Positions 9,023-17,433 of a DNA stretch of 64,000 nucleotides are shown one piece after another (within the stretch, counting starts at the first letter, position 1; the number at the start of each line of letters is the position of its first letter). The notes beneath the pieces are model-generated. The model made no database searches. It worked only from the letters and a program-made list of their open reading frames with translations, and was not told the origin of the DNA. Made by a program: the position numbers and the translations under genes. The stretch lies in NCBI GenBank assembly GCA_943367755.1, contig CALRKB020000006.1:62001-126000 (forward strand), read 5' to 3'. Source of the DNA: PCC-6802 sp943367755. GTDB lineage: Bacteria; Cyanobacteriota; Cyanobacteriia; Pseudanabaenales; Pseudanabaenaceae.

Positions 9023-10270
9023 ATGAGTCGAGGTAGGGTTGCTCTCGTAGGATCAAGAGTGAAATGGCAGCAGCTTTCAGGATTGGTTGCTATTCAAGCA
9101 GCAATTTCCCTTGCCTGGGTTGTTTACAACGTGTATCTGCCAGATTTACTCAAACAATTTGGGCTTGACCCAGCATTTGGACTGACATTACTGATCGTAG
9201 AGAATTTGATCGCTACATTTATGGAACCTCTGACGGGTGGGCTTAGCGATCGCCTCAAGCAACGTCTAGGTACCAGCATGCCCTTCATCGTGGCAGGGGT
9301 AATTCTCGCCTCAGCGCTTTTTATTGCCATTCCCGCAGTTGCGATCTTGGGAAATCCTGAGAGTATAGCGAGATGGTTATTGCCCGCCATCATTATCTGC
9401 TGGGCAATCGCCATGGCTACTTTTCACAGCCCTGCGATCTCTTTACTAAGCCAGTGTTGTGCGAGTGCACCTAGTTTAGTCCAAGCCTTTAGTGTACTTA
9501 CCTTAACAGGAGGTTTGGTTAGCTCACTGAAACCTTTGGCAAATCAGTTTATCCTCAGCTTTGGAGCCGGCGTTGCGTTTACAATTAGTTCGCTTGGATT
9601 TTTGGCAGCGGCTGCGTTGTTGCGTTTTGTCAAATCCACCATGACCGATGCAGAAACTTTAACTATAAGGGCAGGGATTCGTCCGTCACTGAGAACCATT
9701 ACTCCTCAACTGCTAATGCTCGGTTTATTAGGTATTTTGATTGGTTGGAGTCTGCGTTTAGCGATCGGTGAGACTTTACCGAGACTTATTCAGTTAGAAC
9801 TCGCAGGCGCAAAGCTGGAATTGTGGATGGGAATAGTCACGATCGCCTTAGCAATCTTTTCCATTCCTGCCGGTAGGATCGCAACTAGGATAGGCACCCA
9901 GCTTGTGATGCTAATTGGTTGTGTGGGTGCGTCGTTATTGTTGGGATTGCTAGCTACTGTGCATGGCGCGATCGCCACAATTATCTCGATCGCTCTGTTA
10001 TTGGCATGTTTGAGTGCAGCAATCAACGGCACTGTTCCCCTAGCTTTGACGGCGACGCCAAAAGACTGGAATGGTTTAGGCGTAGGCATGTACTATGGCG
10101 GTGCTGCTGCGTCCACCAGCTTATTTAGTGTCATATTCCCACAACCCGCCGCATTAATTACCCTCTCATCCAGTATTACGATGGCAGCGATTGCCCTAAT
10201 CGGTACTGCGTTCTTAATCACGCTCGTAAATAGGTTAAAATCCCTACCAGAAGCGGAATTGTCGCCGTAA
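9023..10270 (+). CDS. MFS transporter, SLC45/GPH-like
   Basis: A polytopic membrane protein of about 415 residues with roughly 12 predicted helices. The loop 2-3 signature reads GGLSDRLKQRLGTSMPFI, which matches the G-x-x-SDR-x5-G-x3-PFI pattern of SLC45-like and glycoside-cation symporter relatives of the MFS. I chose the ATG at 9023 (MSRGRVALVG); an in-frame TTG at 8981, next to AAGGGA but only 3 bp past the palindrome, would add 14 residues. The substrate is not evident. The gene lies 104 bp after mdh on the same strand, with the palindrome between them. Confidence 0.85.
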   Translation: MSRGRVALVGSRVKWQQLSGLVAIQAAISLAWVVYNVYLPDLLKQFGLDPAFGLTLLIVENLIATFMEPLTGGLSDRLKQRLGTSMPFIVAGVILASALFIAIPAVAILGNPESIARWLLPAIIICWAIAMATFHSPAISLLSQCCASAPSLVQAFSVLTLTGGLVSSLKPLANQFILSFGAGVAFTISSLGFLAAAALLRFVKSTMTDAETLTIRAGIRPSLRTITPQLLMLGLLGILIGWSLRLAIGETLPRLIQLELAGAKLELWMGIVTIALAIFSIPAGRIATRIGTQLVMLIGCVGASLLLGLLATVHGAIATIISIALLLACLSAAINGTVPLALTATPKDWNGLGVGMYYGGAAASTSLFSVIFPQPAALITLSSSITMAAIALIGTAFLITLVNRLKSLPEAELSP

Positions 10271-10931
10271 TAATTCGCAATATTAAAAATTTATTAAAGC
10301 GCACCACAGCAGTGTAGGATTACTGGTTGGAGTATTACTCATACTCTAAATTTTTATACTGTAAGTTGTACTTAAAACGCATTCTTGATGTCAGTTAAGG
10401 AATAATATCTTTAGCAAAAATCTGAAAATTTCATGTCGGAAAGCCACAATATAAGCAACAAGCAAATGCATAAGTTTTGCCTATACGTATATAAACATTT
10501 CGCAAACTTCAATGGATCTTGTTGCTGATAATATTGTTTTAGCTGTTCAGCAGACCGCAGATTACACAGATAGAGATCAACTCAAGCGTAATTATTATCT
10601 GTATAACTGCTAGTAATTTGTTCCTATTAAATCTAATTAACTTAGATTGTTTGGCGAACGAAAATAGCAGTAATAGATTATGAGAAACAACTGATTTTCC
10701 AGTAGGTATTTTTGCAGTCACGCGTTAATGTCAAGCGCTGTTGCTTATAGCTCAGGTTATTCTGAGTAGCTAGATTTTTGCCTTTTGTAGAAATTTCTAG
10801 CGGCCTAAGAACTAAAGGTTCTTGAGAGTTAATTTGCGTTAATCAATGCGCGATCGTCTGCGATAGCAACTCACCTAGAGCACAAAAACAAGTGTTCAAT
10901 GTTGAGAGTCTGTCAAGACAACAACAATTAA
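10271..10931 (+). promoter_or_regulatory. Non-coding region upstream of the Rubisco operon
   Basis: About 660 bp without a credible gene. It contains a small inverted repeat (AAGAAC/GTTCTT, 10807-10823) and several weak stems. The rbcL promoter is presumably here, but I cannot position it. The right part merges into the TnpB relic that starts near 10932. Confidence 0.45.
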
Positions 10932-11075
10932 TTTGGCGGCAGGGCTTGCCGTGTCAGCCTGTGGAGCGAACATAAGACCAAATCTCCTTTGAGAGTGGAG
11001 GCAGTTGCTATGAAGCAGGAACCTAAGTCGTGAGTCTTAGGAATCACCGTTCCTTTAGGTCGGTGAGAATGTCAA
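10932..11075 (+). mobile_element. Right-end remnant of an IS200/IS605-type tnpB element
   Basis: An open frame of about 33 codons ends at a TGA (11031-11033) and reads FGGRACRVSLWSEHK, then ...VEAVAMKQEPKS, which looks like the C-terminus of cyanobacterial TnpB proteins (GxACG... VKQE...). Directly after it come the imperfect hairpins expected at such a right end: CCTAAG/CTTAGG (11022-11041) and TCACCG/CGGTGA (11044-11066), then GAATGTCAA. The rest of tnpB is missing, since a stop lies upstream at 10929. In intact elements this region also encodes the 3' part of the omega RNA. The end lies about 10 bp before the rbcL Shine-Dalgarno. The assignment rests on my memory of such ends. Confidence 0.7.
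11022..11066 (+). promoter_or_regulatory. Alternative hairpins / possible pseudoknot in the rbcL leader
   Basis: Three stems can form: CCTAAG/CTTAGG, AGGAA/TTCCT (11039-11043 with 11050-11054) and TCACCG/CGGTGA (11044-11049 with 11061-11066). The loop of the second stem is exactly the left arm of the third, so stems two and three can form together as an H-type pseudoknot, while the first excludes the second. Confidence 0.55.
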
Positions 11076-11096
11076 TTGACCAACAAGGAGATTAGA

Positions 11097-12527
11097 ATGT
11101 CTTATTCGCAAACCCAAACCAAGTCAACGGCAGGCTTTAAAGCTGGCGTTAAAGATTACAAGCTCACATATTACACACCGGACTACACACCGAAAGATAC
11201 AGATATTCTGGCCGCTTTCCGCATGACCCCTCAACCTGGGGTACCACCCGAAGAGTGCGGCGCTGCGGTTGCTGCTGAATCTTCTACTGGTACATGGACA
11301 ACCGTGTGGACGGACTTGCTGACCGACCTCGATCGCTACAAGGGTCGTTGCTATGACATCGAGCCAGTTCCCGGTGAAGACAACCAGTACATCGCCTATG
11401 TAGCCTATCCTCTCGATCTATTTGAAGAGGGTTCAGTTACCAACATGCTTACCTCAATTGTAGGTAATGTATTTGGTTTTAAAGCGCTGCGTGCTCTGCG
11501 TTTGGAAGATTTGCGAATTCCTGTTGCTTATCTCAAGACCTTCCAAGGTCCTCCCCACGGTATTGTGGTCGAACGTGACAAGATCAATAAGTATGGTCGT
11601 CCTCTTCTTGGTTGCACTGTCAAGCCCAAACTAGGTCTGTCTGCGAAGAACTACGGCCGCGCTGTTTATGAAATTCTGCGTGGTGGTTTGGACTTTACCA
11701 AAGATGATGAAAACATCAACTCACAGCCTTTCCAACGCTGGCGCGATCGCTTCTTGTTCGTAGCTGATGCTATTCACAAAGCACAGGCTGAAACCGGTGA
11801 AATTAAGGGACACTACCTCAACGTTACCGCCGCTACCTGTGAAGAAATGCTGAAGCGGGCTGAATTCGCGAAAGAATTGAAGATGCCCATCATCATGCAT
11901 GACTTCCTCACGGCTGGTTTTACTGCTAACACTACCCTTGCCCACTGGTGCCGTGATAACGGTCTACTTCTACACATCCACCGCGCTATGCACGCTGTGA
12001 TCGACCGTCAGAAAAATCATGGTATGCACTTCCGCGTGCTTGCCAAGTGTTTGCGTATGTCTGGTGGCGACCACATTCACACTGGTACTGTAGTTGGTAA
12101 GTTGGAAGGCGATCGCGCTTCTACTCTTGGTTTTGTAGACCTACTGCGCGAAAACTATATCGAGCAAGACAAGTCTCGCGGTATTTACTTCACCCAAGAC
12201 TGGGCATCGATGGCTGGCGTAATGGCTGTTGCTTCTGGTGGTATTCACGTATGGCACATGCCTGCTCTGGTAGAAATCTTTGGTGATGACTCTGTACTCC
12301 AGTTTGGTGGTGGTACTTTGGGTCACCCATGGGGTAATGCACCTGGTGCAACTGCTAACCGCGTTGCTCTAGAAGCCTGCGTCCAAGCTCGTAACGAAGG
12401 CCGCAACCTCGCTCGCGAAGGCGCTGATATTCTGCGTGATGCTGGCAGATGGTCGCCTGAACTAGCGATCGCCCTCGAAACCTGGAAGGAAATCAAGTTT
12501 GAATTTGACACAGTAGATACTCTGTAA
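11097..12527 (+). CDS. rbcL: Rubisco large subunit, form IB
   Basis: The 476-residue protein is a standard cyanobacterial form IB large subunit catalysing CO2 fixation on ribulose 1,5-bisphosphate inside beta-carboxysomes. Active-site segments are intact: TVKPKLGLS (catalytic Lys), GGLDFTKDDEN (carbamylated Lys and the Mg ligands), HIHRAMHAV, GTVVGKLEGDR (loop 6 Lys) and SGGIHVWHMP. The start MSYSQTQTKS at 11097 is fixed by AAGGAG six bases upstream; a longer TTG-initiated frame begins inside the IS remnant and is not credible. rbcX and rbcS follow on the same strand with gaps of 82 and 55 bp, ending at a terminator. Confidence 0.98.
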   Translation: MSYSQTQTKSTAGFKAGVKDYKLTYYTPDYTPKDTDILAAFRMTPQPGVPPEECGAAVAAESSTGTWTTVWTDLLTDLDRYKGRCYDIEPVPGEDNQYIAYVAYPLDLFEEGSVTNMLTSIVGNVFGFKALRALRLEDLRIPVAYLKTFQGPPHGIVVERDKINKYGRPLLGCTVKPKLGLSAKNYGRAVYEILRGGLDFTKDDENINSQPFQRWRDRFLFVADAIHKAQAETGEIKGHYLNVTAATCEEMLKRAEFAKELKMPIIMHDFLTAGFTANTTLAHWCRDNGLLLHIHRAMHAVIDRQKNHGMHFRVLAKCLRMSGGDHIHTGTVVGKLEGDRASTLGFVDLLRENYIEQDKSRGIYFTQDWASMAGVMAVASGGIHVWHMPALVEIFGDDSVLQFGGGTLGHPWGNAPGATANRVALEACVQARNEGRNLAREGADILRDAGRWSPELAIALETWKEIKFEFDTVDTL

Positions 12528-12609
12528 AGTTCTAGACACTAATCTAGAAAGTTGGGTTAGGGGCTAGTAATATTTACTTAAATTCCTACCCCTATCTCCA
12601 ACTTTGTCT

Positions 12610-13065
12610 ATGGATCTTAAGCAAGTCGCCAAGGCCACGGCTAAAACCCTAATTAGTTACCTCACCTATGAGGCAATGCGAACAGTGGTTAATCAGCTGA
12701 TCGAGACTAATCCACCTTTGGCGCACTGGCTAGCTGGGTTTCCCCCCAGCGGTAAGCTTCAAGACGGAGAAGTGTATCTCCAAGCTCTATTACAGGCAAA
12801 TCAGGAGCTAGCTTTCCGCATTATGACGGTGCGGCAGCATTTAGCCGAAGAAATTGTGGATTTCTTGCCCGAAATGACTCGTACTGGCATTCAAGAATCG
12901 AATATGCGACTGAAGTGCCAGCATCTAGAGCGTATTGTCAATTTCTCAGAACCTGCTCCAGATCGCTTAGAGGTTGAAGCTTCGGCTGAGGCTACAAGCA
13001 TCGAGCATATTGATGAACCTGGCGTAGAGGAACCTGTAGAAGAGTCTAGAGATCGCGATCTTTAG
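12610..13065 (+). CDS. rbcX: Rubisco assembly chaperone RbcX
   Basis: The 151-residue protein matches RbcX, the dimeric chaperone that clamps the C-terminal tail of RbcL during L8 core assembly. The helical core is recognisable (VAKATAKTLISYLTYEAMRTVVNQLIETNPP, residues about 5-40, and LALRI-like helix QELAFRIMTVRQHLAEEI). The C-terminal 40 residues are acidic and low-complexity (EASAEATSIEH...EEPVEESRDRD), a variable tail in this family. The position between rbcL and rbcS is the classical cyanobacterial order. I use the ATG at 12610; a TTG two codons upstream is in frame. No good ribosome-binding site is visible. Confidence 0.95.
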   Translation: MDLKQVAKATAKTLISYLTYEAMRTVVNQLIETNPPLAHWLAGFPPSGKLQDGEVYLQALLQANQELAFRIMTVRQHLAEEIVDFLPEMTRTGIQESNMRLKCQHLERIVNFSEPAPDRLEVEASAEATSIEHIDEPGVEEPVEESRDRDL

Positions 13066-13120
13066 GTTTCAGGTTCTAATCGCTAAACCGTAAACTCCGA
13101 ATATTTTGGTCTAGAAAATC

Positions 13121-13456
13121 ATGCAAACTTTACCTAAAGAAAGACGTTACGAAACCCTTTCCTATTTGCCACCTTTGAGCGATGCTCAAATTGCTAAGCA
13201 AATCGAGTACATTCTCAATCAAGGTTTCTTTCCTTGCATCGAGTTCAATGAAGTCTCCGATCCGACTGAATACTACTGGACGATGTGGAAACTCCCCATG
13301 TTCAATGCCAGAAGTGCTCAGGAAGTATTGAGTGAAGTGCAAGCTTGTCGCTCATCCTATGGCAATTGCTTTATCCGCGTTGTTGGTTTTGACAACATCA
13401 AACAGTGCCAAGTAGCAATGTTTATCGTACACAAGCCAACCCTGGCTCGCTACTAA
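13121..13456 (+). CDS. rbcS: Rubisco small subunit
   Basis: The 111-residue protein is a complete cyanobacterial small subunit (ERRYETLSYLPPLSDAQIAKQIEYIL... YYWTMWKLPMF... GNCFIRVVGFDN). It caps the L8 core to form the L8S8 holoenzyme. The length and the lack of the eukaryotic betaA-betaB loop insertion fit form IB from cyanobacteria. It is the last gene of the rbcLXS operon and is followed after about 50 bp by a strong terminator. Confidence 0.97.
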   Translation: MQTLPKERRYETLSYLPPLSDAQIAKQIEYILNQGFFPCIEFNEVSDPTEYYWTMWKLPMFNARSAQEVLSEVQACRSSYGNCFIRVVGFDNIKQCQVAMFIVHKPTLARY

Positions 13457-13506
13457 ACATCTAAATCTAGTTCAACTCAAATCTCTAAATCTATAAATTA
13501 GACATG

Positions 13507-13536
13507 TAGAGGCAGTAATTTATTGCCTCTATTTTT
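13507..13536 (+). terminator. Rho-independent terminator of rbcLXS
   Basis: An 8-bp perfect stem TAGAGGCA/TGCCTCTA with a 9-nt loop, followed by TTTTT. Confidence 0.9.
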
Positions 13537-13613
13537 ATTTGACTTTTATTTGGTGTCAAAACCTGACAACTTCGCATAGCAAGCTCGCAGCAATCTATGC
13601 AAATATTGTTTGC

Positions 13614-15098
13614 ATGGCTCGAACTCCAACACTGACGTACGATCGCGGCACATTAATTCTGCATCCCCCACCCAAGGGCAAAGCTTGGGTAGATTGTTTT
13701 GAATGGGACGATCGCATCGAAAGGTTTCGTGCCCCTGCCTGCAAGTATCGGAAAATAGTTACCGAGCTGCGATCGTCCTGTGAGAATTTTACCGATAATG
13801 CTAAAGCCTTTACTGAGGTAAAGCTCTTACCAAGTTTAGAAATGCAGCCATACCGCCATCAAAGTGAGGCATTGGAGGGATGGCGGCGGGCTGGGAAGCA
13901 GGGCGTAGTAGTATTACCCACGGCGGCAGGCAAAACCTATCTAGCCCAATTAGCCATGCAGATTACAGGGCGCAGTACGCTGATTGTCGTACCAACTTTG
14001 GATCTGATGCACCAATGGTATGCCCATCTTGTAGCAGCTTTCCCTGATGTGGAAGTGGGATTATTGGGAGGTGGATCGCGCGATCTCACGCCATTGCTAG
14101 TTGCAACTTACGATAGTGCTGCCATTCAGGCTGAGACTTTGGGAAATCAGTACGGGTTGCTGGTTTTTGATGAGTGCCACCATTTGCCCACCGACTTTTA
14201 TCGCGTAATTGCGGAATATGCGATCGCCCCCTATCGGTTGGGATTAACAGCCACACCAGATCGCACCGATGGTAGGCATACTGATTTAGATTTACTGATT
14301 GGGAGCGAGGTTTATCGCAAAACAGCAGAGGATCTGGCGGGAAAGGCACTAGCTGAGCATGAAATCGTGCAAATTAAGGTGAAGCTCTCGACTCAAGAGC
14401 GCTCGCGTTACGACCAACTAACCCAGACACGCAATCAATTTCTGCGCGAATCGCATATTTCCCTGGGCAGCATGCAGGGGTGGCAGAATTTTGTGCAGGC
14501 AAGTGCGCGATCGCAGGCAGGCAGGCGAGCAATGATCGCGCACCGCCAAGCTAAGGAAATCTCGCTCGGTAACGATGGCAAGTTGCGCGTAATGGCGGAT
14601 CTATTGGCACAGCATTATCCAGAGCGAATTTTGATTTTTACTAACGATAACGCTACGGTCTATCGCATCTCGCAGGATTTTCTGATTCCGGCGATTACGC
14701 ATCAAACCCCAGTCAAAGAGCGCCATGCGATCTTGACTCGCTTTCGCTCTGGGGAATATAAAACCTTGGTCACATCCCATGTCTTGAACGAAGGCGTTGA
14801 TGTACCTGATGCAGGTATTGCGATTTTGCTATCTGGTACGGGCTCGGCGCGCGAATATATTCAAAGGCTCGGGCGCATCTTGCGACGCGGTTCCGATTTG
14901 AATAAGCAGGCTATTCTCTATGAAGTGATCGCCGAAAATACCAGCGAAGAACGCACCTCGGAACGAAGACATGGAGATCGCCAACTATCAAAAGAACCGC
15001 TAAAAGTGATGCCACCATCCAGACAACTAGGTATCGCGTATGGTGGCGAGTCTGGTTATGCTAGCCCCAAAGCGGCAGAGCGATCGGATGACTGGTAG
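13614..15098 (+). CDS. SF2 DNA helicase, XPB/Ssl2-like
   Basis: A 494-residue superfamily 2 ATPase. From the ATG at 13614: a short N-terminal domain (1-75), then helicase domain 1 with Q-like YRHQSEAL, motif I LPTAAGKT (about 101-108), motif Ia PTLDLMHQW, motif II DECHH (186-190) and motif III GLTATPDR (210-217). Domain 2 follows, with motif V LNEGVDVP and motif VI YIQRLGRILRR. DECHH and the RED-free arrangement resemble prokaryotic XPB homologues. The nuclease partner (Bax1/DUF790) that often accompanies archaeal XPB is not adjacent. A role in DNA repair or transcription-coupled unwinding is inferred from the family only. The longer TTG frame overlaps the rbcS terminator and is rejected. Confidence 0.88.
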   Translation: MARTPTLTYDRGTLILHPPPKGKAWVDCFEWDDRIERFRAPACKYRKIVTELRSSCENFTDNAKAFTEVKLLPSLEMQPYRHQSEALEGWRRAGKQGVVVLPTAAGKTYLAQLAMQITGRSTLIVVPTLDLMHQWYAHLVAAFPDVEVGLLGGGSRDLTPLLVATYDSAAIQAETLGNQYGLLVFDECHHLPTDFYRVIAEYAIAPYRLGLTATPDRTDGRHTDLDLLIGSEVYRKTAEDLAGKALAEHEIVQIKVKLSTQERSRYDQLTQTRNQFLRESHISLGSMQGWQNFVQASARSQAGRRAMIAHRQAKEISLGNDGKLRVMADLLAQHYPERILIFTNDNATVYRISQDFLIPAITHQTPVKERHAILTRFRSGEYKTLVTSHVLNEGVDVPDAGIAILLSGTGSAREYIQRLGRILRRGSDLNKQAILYEVIAENTSEERTSERRHGDRQLSKEPLKVMPPSRQLGIAYGGESGYASPKAAERSDDW

Positions 15099-15202
15099 AG
15101 TGCGCGATCGCATTTCAAAAATTGGGATCTTTTAGGGGCGGGTTTAGTGAGGCGCTTGCGATGTTTCGCGATCGCTCGTACAAATTTCTAGAGCCGTTGC
15201 TA

Positions 15203-15778
15203 CTATGTAATTCCTGGTAAAATCTTGCTAAGTTCGATGCTTACATCAGCAAGGTTTGGTAAGGCGATTGCTTGATGCGGTAGAACATAACTTCTTTGGG
15301 CATATTTTCCCTTGCCCTGGGCATCGCGATAAGGGTCGCGATAAGATTCTAAATGATTGTCGATTAAATTGAATAACCAATAATGCTCGATCCCAGCTTC
15401 TGCATAGATTGTTCCTTTAATCTCCCGATCATAGTCGAGGGAAGAATCGGCAATTTCAATTACTAACAAAATATCTTCAGGTGTGGGATGCCCAGTTAGA
15501 TAATTATCCTCGCGATCGCGCACGATCGCAAAATCTGGTTCGGGTTCGCTATTGGGTGGCAAAAAAATCGGATCTTGGCAACGCAATATTGCCTGCCCAT
15601 TAACTAAGACTGACAGTTGCGCAATTAAATTACTGCAACAAACTGTATGTTTAGTCCCCTTAGCTGCCATTGATACGATTTCTCCATTGATCAATTCAGT
15701 CCGATCGCCTTGGAAAAATTCCATTTCCTCAAGATGATGATATTCTGCGATCGTGAACCGTTTCGTTTGGACTAGCAT
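15203..15778 (-). CDS. Uma2 family (DUF820) PD-(D/E)XK protein
   Basis: A 191-residue member of the Uma2/DUF820 family, greatly expanded in cyanobacteria and folded like restriction endonucleases. Typical features: the N-terminal FTIAEYHHLEEM, ELINGEIV, the acidic EPEPDFAIV, and the catalytic-core LLVIEIADSSLDYDREIKGTIYAEAGIEHYWL with Asp, E-x-K-like residues. Nuclease activity has not been shown generally for the family. The gene stands alone, flanked by short non-coding segments, with the start ATG at 15778. Many HIP1 octamers occur in and around it. Confidence 0.88.
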   Translation of the reverse strand: MLVQTKRFTIAEYHHLEEMEFFQGDRTELINGEIVSMAAKGTKHTVCCSNLIAQLSVLVNGQAILRCQDPIFLPPNSEPEPDFAIVRDREDNYLTGHPTPEDILLVIEIADSSLDYDREIKGTIYAEAGIEHYWLFNLIDNHLESYRDPYRDAQGKGKYAQRSYVLPHQAIALPNLADVSIELSKILPGIT

Positions 15779-15853
15779 TAGTAAACCTTACTTGCGTCTT
15801 TTTTTATTTTATATCGCATTACTTATGCGATCGCCTTGGTAAGAGCAACCTCG

Positions 15854-15885
15854 GAGCTATTCACCCCATACGGCGTGAATAGCTC
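15854..15885. repeat. 11-bp inverted repeat downstream of the SnoaL-like gene
   Basis: GAGCTATTCAC and GTGAATAGCTC are exact complements around a 10-nt spacer. It lies between the convergent-side ends of the SnoaL-like gene and the Uma2 gene. No U-tract follows; it could be a dispersed palindrome or a bidirectional transcription barrier. Confidence 0.6.
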
Positions 15886-15910
15886 TAGACGCTTGATAGG
15901 CGCGATCGCG

Positions 15911-16267
15911 TTAAGCAGTGTAATAGAAACGTTCGTGGACGACTTTACCATCCTTCCATCTCTGCACAGAAACTTGATCGTGGGTTTGTTTGCCCCATTC
16001 CTGATGGGTATAGTCCACAAACCATTCGGCAATGATCGCATCTTCACCAAACGCCACGCATTTTAATTCCAGAGTTCTAAACTCAACGAGCTTGGCAAAA
16101 AAGTCTAATTCTCGCTGGCGATTGGCATCTTTTCCTACCGTGGGAGGGGTTTCGTTTTCTTGCATCACCACATCTTCGCCATAGTATTTCTCAAACGCCT
16201 CCATAGCTTTGCCAGATAGAACCAGGGTTTTGATGTCCTCAAATGCAGTTTTCAGATCGATACTCAT
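15911..16267 (-). CDS. SnoaL-like / NTF2-fold protein
   Basis: A 118-residue protein with the pattern of the SnoaL/NTF2-like fold: N-terminal helices (DLKTAFEDIKTLVLSGKAMEAFEKYYGEDVVMQEN), then beta strands LELKCVAFGEDAIIAEWFVDYTH and QVSVQRWKDGKVVHERFYYT. Family members are small hydrolases, isomerases or binding proteins, and the ligand here is unknown. The start is the ATG at 16267 with GGAG 9 bp upstream; an in-frame TTG five codons earlier overlaps that site. With the rhodanese gene 104 bp upstream it forms the minus arm of a divergent pair with a MarR regulator, which suggests a common stress response. Confidence 0.75.
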   Translation of the reverse strand: MSIDLKTAFEDIKTLVLSGKAMEAFEKYYGEDVVMQENETPPTVGKDANRQRELDFFAKLVEFRTLELKCVAFGEDAIIAEWFVDYTHQEWGKQTHDQVSVQRWKDGKVVHERFYYTA

Positions 16268-16371
16268 GGTTGATTTCTCCAAAATTCAAATCGTGCTGAT
16301 ACGGTTGAGCAAACTTTGGGATCGAGGGAACTGACAATCGCCAAGATCCTTTCAACATTAACGTATTAATG

Positions 16372-16719
16372 TTAAGCCATGGTTAGGCTTTGACTGGTTT
16401 CAGTCGGCAAACCAGCATCCACCCAATCCTGCTTTCCTTCTTTGTAATCTCTGACATTGGTGTACCCAAGAGCCATCAGTTTTTCAGCAGCGATCGTTGA
16501 GTTCTGACAAGTAGTGCTGGCGCAGTAAACGACGATCTCGGCAGCGCGATCGCTTAGGAGTTCGGGAGCGAGCTCGGCGACGCGATCGTGCGGCAAGTCG
16601 ATCGCACCTGGCAGGTGTTTTTCCAGGAAGTACTTTTCGGGCAATGCCTCCACCAGATAGATCTTCTCACCACCATCAAGCTTAGCTTTTAATTGATCGC
16701 GAGTAATTCTGTTAACCAT
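16372..16719 (-). CDS. Single-domain rhodanese-like protein
   Basis: A 115-residue rhodanese domain. The active-site loop reads VVYCASTTCQNS, with Cys66 as the likely persulfide-forming residue and a second Cys at 71. The preceding HLPGAIDLPHDR and the C-terminal GYTNVRDYKEGKQDWVDAGLP are standard family blocks. Such proteins transfer sulfane sulfur or sense it. The gene is divergent from the MarR regulator, whose promoter region carries several dyads, so repression by MarR and release by an oxidant or sulfur signal is plausible but inferred. Confidence 0.87.
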   Translation of the reverse strand: MVNRITRDQLKAKLDGGEKIYLVEALPEKYFLEKHLPGAIDLPHDRVAELAPELLSDRAAEIVVYCASTTCQNSTIAAEKLMALGYTNVRDYKEGKQDWVDAGLPTETSQSLTMA

Positions 16720-16743
16720 ATTACTAACCTCTTAGAGCTTTTA

Positions 16744-16810
16744 TTGTATTTGCAATGATTGCATTTACAACTAAATACAAGATAATCCTAATTAGTTGAA
16801 ATTGCAACTA
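16744..16810. promoter_or_regulatory. Operator-like dyads between rhodanese and marR genes
   Basis: Three overlapping dyads lie in the 111-bp divergent promoter: TTGTATTT/AAATACAA (16744-16780), TGCAAT-g-ATTGCA (16751-16763) and TAGTTG-n6-CAACTA (16793-16810). The last is close in size to typical MarR operators and lies 20 bp before the marR start. Confidence 0.6.
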
Positions 16811-16830
16811 CTCTTCGGGATAATAGTTAT

Positions 16831-17298
16831 ATGAGCACCCATCCCAAACTAGATAACCTGCGTAGTTCTCTCTGGCGGCTATTTCTGACGGCGCAAGTCA
16901 AGCTGCGCGATCGCATTGAGGTAAAACTCGATCGAGCTGGCCTGCCATCATTGGAGTGGTATGACGTGCTATATACACTCAAAGAATCCCCAGAGCAGCG
17001 CCTGCGCTTGAGCGAACTAGCTGAGAAAGTGCTATTAACGCGCAGTAATCTGACTCGTTTAGTCGATCGCCTGGAAACGGCGGGTCTATTGCAACGGCAG
17101 TCTTGCCCAAGCGATCGGCGTGGAACCTTTGCAGTGCTAACCGAAGCAGGATTGGCAATGCAACAACAGATCTGGCCGATCTATGCGGAAGGGATTGTGG
17201 AATATTTTGCCAGTCAAATTAATGACGATGAAGTAGAAGTTTTGCAGCAAGTCTTGCAGCGAATGTTGATAAATCTGGAGGGCGCAGAAGGAGGTTAA
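16831..17298 (+). CDS. MarR family transcriptional regulator
   Basis: The 155-residue protein has the MarR winged helix-turn-helix: RLRLSELAEKVLLTRSNLTRLVDRLETAGLLQRQSCPSDRRGTFAVLTEAG (about 55-105), with the wing residues SDRRG, flanked by dimerisation helices. MarR proteins are usually ligand- or oxidant-sensitive dimeric repressors of their own and a divergent operon. The dyads in the upstream region and the divergent rhodanese/SnoaL genes fit this arrangement. No Cys occurs near the N-terminus as in OhrR; the single Cys in the wing (QSCPSDRR) is a possible sensor residue. The inducer is unknown. Confidence 0.92.
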   Translation: MSTHPKLDNLRSSLWRLFLTAQVKLRDRIEVKLDRAGLPSLEWYDVLYTLKESPEQRLRLSELAEKVLLTRSNLTRLVDRLETAGLLQRQSCPSDRRGTFAVLTEAGLAMQQQIWPIYAEGIVEYFASQINDDEVEVLQQVLQRMLINLEGAEGG

Positions 17299-17433
17299 AG
17301 GGGGGAGAGAGAGTATTGCGGCGATTGCATAGGGACAGGTTTCTGGAAATGTGCCGATCGGCAGAAATGACGTAAGTTTTGGCGATCGCCTATAATACAG
17401 GTCAGATAGTCGGGATGCTTTTGAGGTTGCTTC

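Noticed and set aside
10539..10721. 60-codon minus frame upstream of rbcL
   Set aside because: No ribosome-binding site, low-complexity hydrophobic composition and no recognisable similarity.
11076..11096. Seven-residue N-terminal extension of rbcL from a TTG
   Set aside because: It would start at the edge of the IS remnant and run through the Shine-Dalgarno of the normal ATG; no Rubisco has this extension.
13539..13613. N-terminal extension of the helicase
   Set aside because: It begins next to the rbcS terminator and lacks family similarity; ATG 13614 is used.
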